From assembly GCA_003562145.1 (NCBI GenBank), contig PWWA01000081.1:1-6604 (forward strand): a stretch of 6,604 bases of DNA, read 5' to 3'. A program made the translations under genes and the position numbers. Below, piece after piece: positions 5,744-6,604 of the stretch (its first letter is position 1; every line of letters starts with the position of its first letter). This DNA comes from Candidatus Woesearchaeota archaeon (GTDB lineage Archaea; Nanobdellota; Nanobdellia; Woesearchaeales; 21-14-0-10-32-9). The notes under the pieces are model-generated. The model searched no databases. It saw nothing but the letters and a program-made list of their open reading frames with translations, and was not told where the DNA came from.

Positions 5744-6375
5744 AAACTTCCCGAAAAAAATTTTTTTATTTTCCCAAATTCTTTTTCATCATATCCGTTC
5801 TTGTAATCGTTAGCCAAATCATTCAAGGCATCTAAAGAAACGTTGTGCTTGGAGAGCAATTCCTTCATCTTCCCCTTCGAGAGGAACTGGCAGAACTGCG
5901 TCACATTCTTAGGCTTCTCGGTATAACGGCACCTCTCAAAATCAATCAATACAGGCTCATCATCCCGTATAATTATGTCCTTATAAGGATTGGTCATTTC
6001 ATACTTGTTAATGCCTAATAAGTCCATCTTCCTGCATTGCACGAGCACTTCAAGCAAAACACCCAATAATTGTTGCTTGGAAGCATTCCCCACCCACTTA
6101 TTAAAATGAATCCCCTCCACAAATTCCCTGACCAAGAAATCTTTTTCTTTATCATAATAATAGAATTCTGGGCCGACACCTATTTTGTTTAATGCTTTAT
6201 TGCTCTCGGCTTCGCTGGCCACGGTGTTAATAGCCTTGCTGCAAGGATTCCTCGTTTTTAGGACAACTACTTTGCCATCTAATACTGCCTTGTAAACAAT
6301 TCCTCTTTTGCCCTTCGCAAAAAACTCTTTCGTGCTCCAAAGAAACCCCGCTTTTTCCTCATCAAACTGCGCCAT
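5740..6375 (-). CDS. Predicted archaeal Ser/Thr protein kinase (COG2112-like)
   Basis: A 211-residue compact kinase-fold protein. Visible elements: glycine-rich loop KGKRGIVYKA (21-30), ATP-binding Lys40 in VVVLKTRNP, an alpha-C Glu near 55-57, GVGPEFYYYD (66-75), hinge REFVEGI (83-89), GINKYEMTNPYKDIII (121-136) at the catalytic-loop position, and metal-binding LIDFERC (144-149). The canonical HRD is absent and DFG is replaced by DFE; the NPYKxxI and IDFE signatures followed by KPKNVTQFCQFL (154-165) match my memory of the archaeal COG2112 group. Substrate is unknown. The start is ATG 6375: a TATA box 26 nt upstream predicts a leaderless mRNA beginning at this codon, so a longer reading from 6459 is unlikely. 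The start overlaps the upstream methyltransferase gene by 14 nt. Confidence 0.85.
   Translation of the reverse strand: MAQFDEEKAGFLWSTKEFFAKGKRGIVYKAVLDGKVVVLKTRNPCSKAINTVASEAESNKALNKIGVGPEFYYYDKEKDFLVREFVEGIHFNKWVGNASKQQLLGVLLEVLVQCRKMDLLGINKYEMTNPYKDIIIRDDEPVLIDFERCRYTEKPKNVTQFCQFLSKGKMKELLSKHNVSLDALNDLANDYKNGYDEKEFGKIKKFFSGSF
5761..5772 (+). terminator. T-rich terminator candidate for tfb, inside the kinase gene
   Basis: TTTTTTTATTTT, about 18 nt after the tfb stop, the expected form of an archaeal intrinsic terminator. On the minus strand it encodes the KIKKFF segment near the kinase C-terminus. Confidence 0.65.
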
Positions 6376-6604
6376 TAGCAGAAGACAACCAAGCCTTATA
6401 TATAAGTATATCTTCAAAAAAGAAATGCTCCTTGCCAGCAACTCGGAAGAAATAACCAAGTTCTTTTAATTTTTTATCGAGTAAAGCAATATCTGCGGTT
6501 GAGCTTGCAACAAAGAATAAAACGCCTTTATCCGAAAGAAAAACTTTTGCGTGTTCAATGAAACGAATAGCTGTTTCCACGCCTTTTTTCCCTCCATGCA
6601 ATGC
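6362..6604 (-). CDS. HemK/PrmC/Mtq2-like methyltransferase, C-terminal part
   Basis: The C-terminal 80 residues of a gene that starts beyond the right edge; the reading frame is open through 6604. HGGKKGVETAIRFIEHA, then GVLFFVASSTAD, a KKLKELGY segment and a final HFFFEDILIYKAW match the end of Rossmann-fold SAM-dependent methylases of the HemK-related archaeal/eukaryotic Mtq2 group, in which a GGKxGxE segment, an SS(L)T strand and a terminal FExL strand occur. Those enzymes methylate the GGQ glutamine of release factor aRF1/eRF1. The catalytic NPPY and SAM motifs lie outside the window, so the assignment rests on the tail only. The stop at 6362 lies inside the kinase coding region, and the kinase promoter sits within this gene. 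Confidence 0.7.
   Translation of the reverse strand, partial: ALHGGKKGVETAIRFIEHAKVFLSDKGVLFFVASSTADIALLDKKLKELGYFFRVAGKEHFFFEDILIYKAWLSSANGAV
6396..6405 (-). promoter_or_regulatory. TATA box of the kinase, leaderless promoter
   Basis: TTATATATAA, a perfect palindrome centred about 26 nt from the kinase ATG at 6375, preceded on the minus strand by GAAGATATAC. The archaeal TATA-to-start distance puts transcription at the ATG itself. It lies inside the end of the methyltransferase gene. Confidence 0.65.

Noticed and set aside
6376..6459. Kinase start at 6459, giving a hydrophobic N-terminal extension
   Set aside because: The extension crosses the TATA box and the methyltransferase coding end; the promoter spacing supports ATG 6375.
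1..6604. CRISPR array, insertion sequence, tRNA or rRNA
   Set aside because: No spaced direct repeats, transposase, terminal inverted repeats, cloverleaf or rRNA-like sequence was seen on either strand.

Overview
The window looks like a piece of an archaeal chromosome. The evidence is a set of proteins found in archaea and eukaryotes but not bacteria (eL24, eS28, L7Ae, a TFIIB-type factor TFB and a diphthamide-type EF-2), TATA-box promoters instead of -35/-10 promoters, and Shine-Dalgarno sites matching the archaeal 16S tail. The short L7Ae, the nucleoside diphosphate kinase with two insertions, and the short pilin-like protein with a GQTWSLDLI N-terminus suggest a small-genome DPANN-type lineage. 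That placement is an inference and I do not name a phylum.

Layout. Positions 1-3491, minus strand, hold a tight translation operon transcribed right to left: rpl7ae, rps28e, rpl24e, ndk, then EF-2, which runs off the left edge. Gaps are 9-24 nt and most genes have a visible Shine-Dalgarno site. The operon has its own TATA box (3611-3618) and a leader of roughly 95 nt that can fold, including a GA/GA-flanked hairpin that may be a kink-turn target for L7Ae. Positions 3627-4560, minus strand, carry two unrecognised envelope genes: a multi-pass membrane protein and a type IV pilin-like single-pass protein with its own TATA box. Positions 4561-4810 form a divergent AT-rich control region with several TATA boxes and a small palindrome. 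Positions 4811-5743, plus strand, encode transcription factor B. Positions 5740-6375, minus strand, encode an atypical archaeal protein kinase of the COG2112 type. It converges on tfb with a 4-nt stop-stop overlap. The right edge (6362-6604, minus) is the C-terminal end of a HemK/PrmC/Mtq2-like methyltransferase that overlaps the kinase start.

How it fits together. This is mostly a core information-processing neighbourhood: ribosomal proteins, NTP supply, elongation factor, basal transcription factor, and possibly a release-factor methylase. No mobile element, CRISPR array, tRNA or rRNA was seen. The most interesting signals are regulatory and architectural: EF-2 in the operon slot usually held by the initiation factor gene infB, a possible L7Ae autoregulatory leader, a leaderless kinase promoter buried in the preceding gene, and convergent genes whose coding ends double as each other's T-rich terminators.
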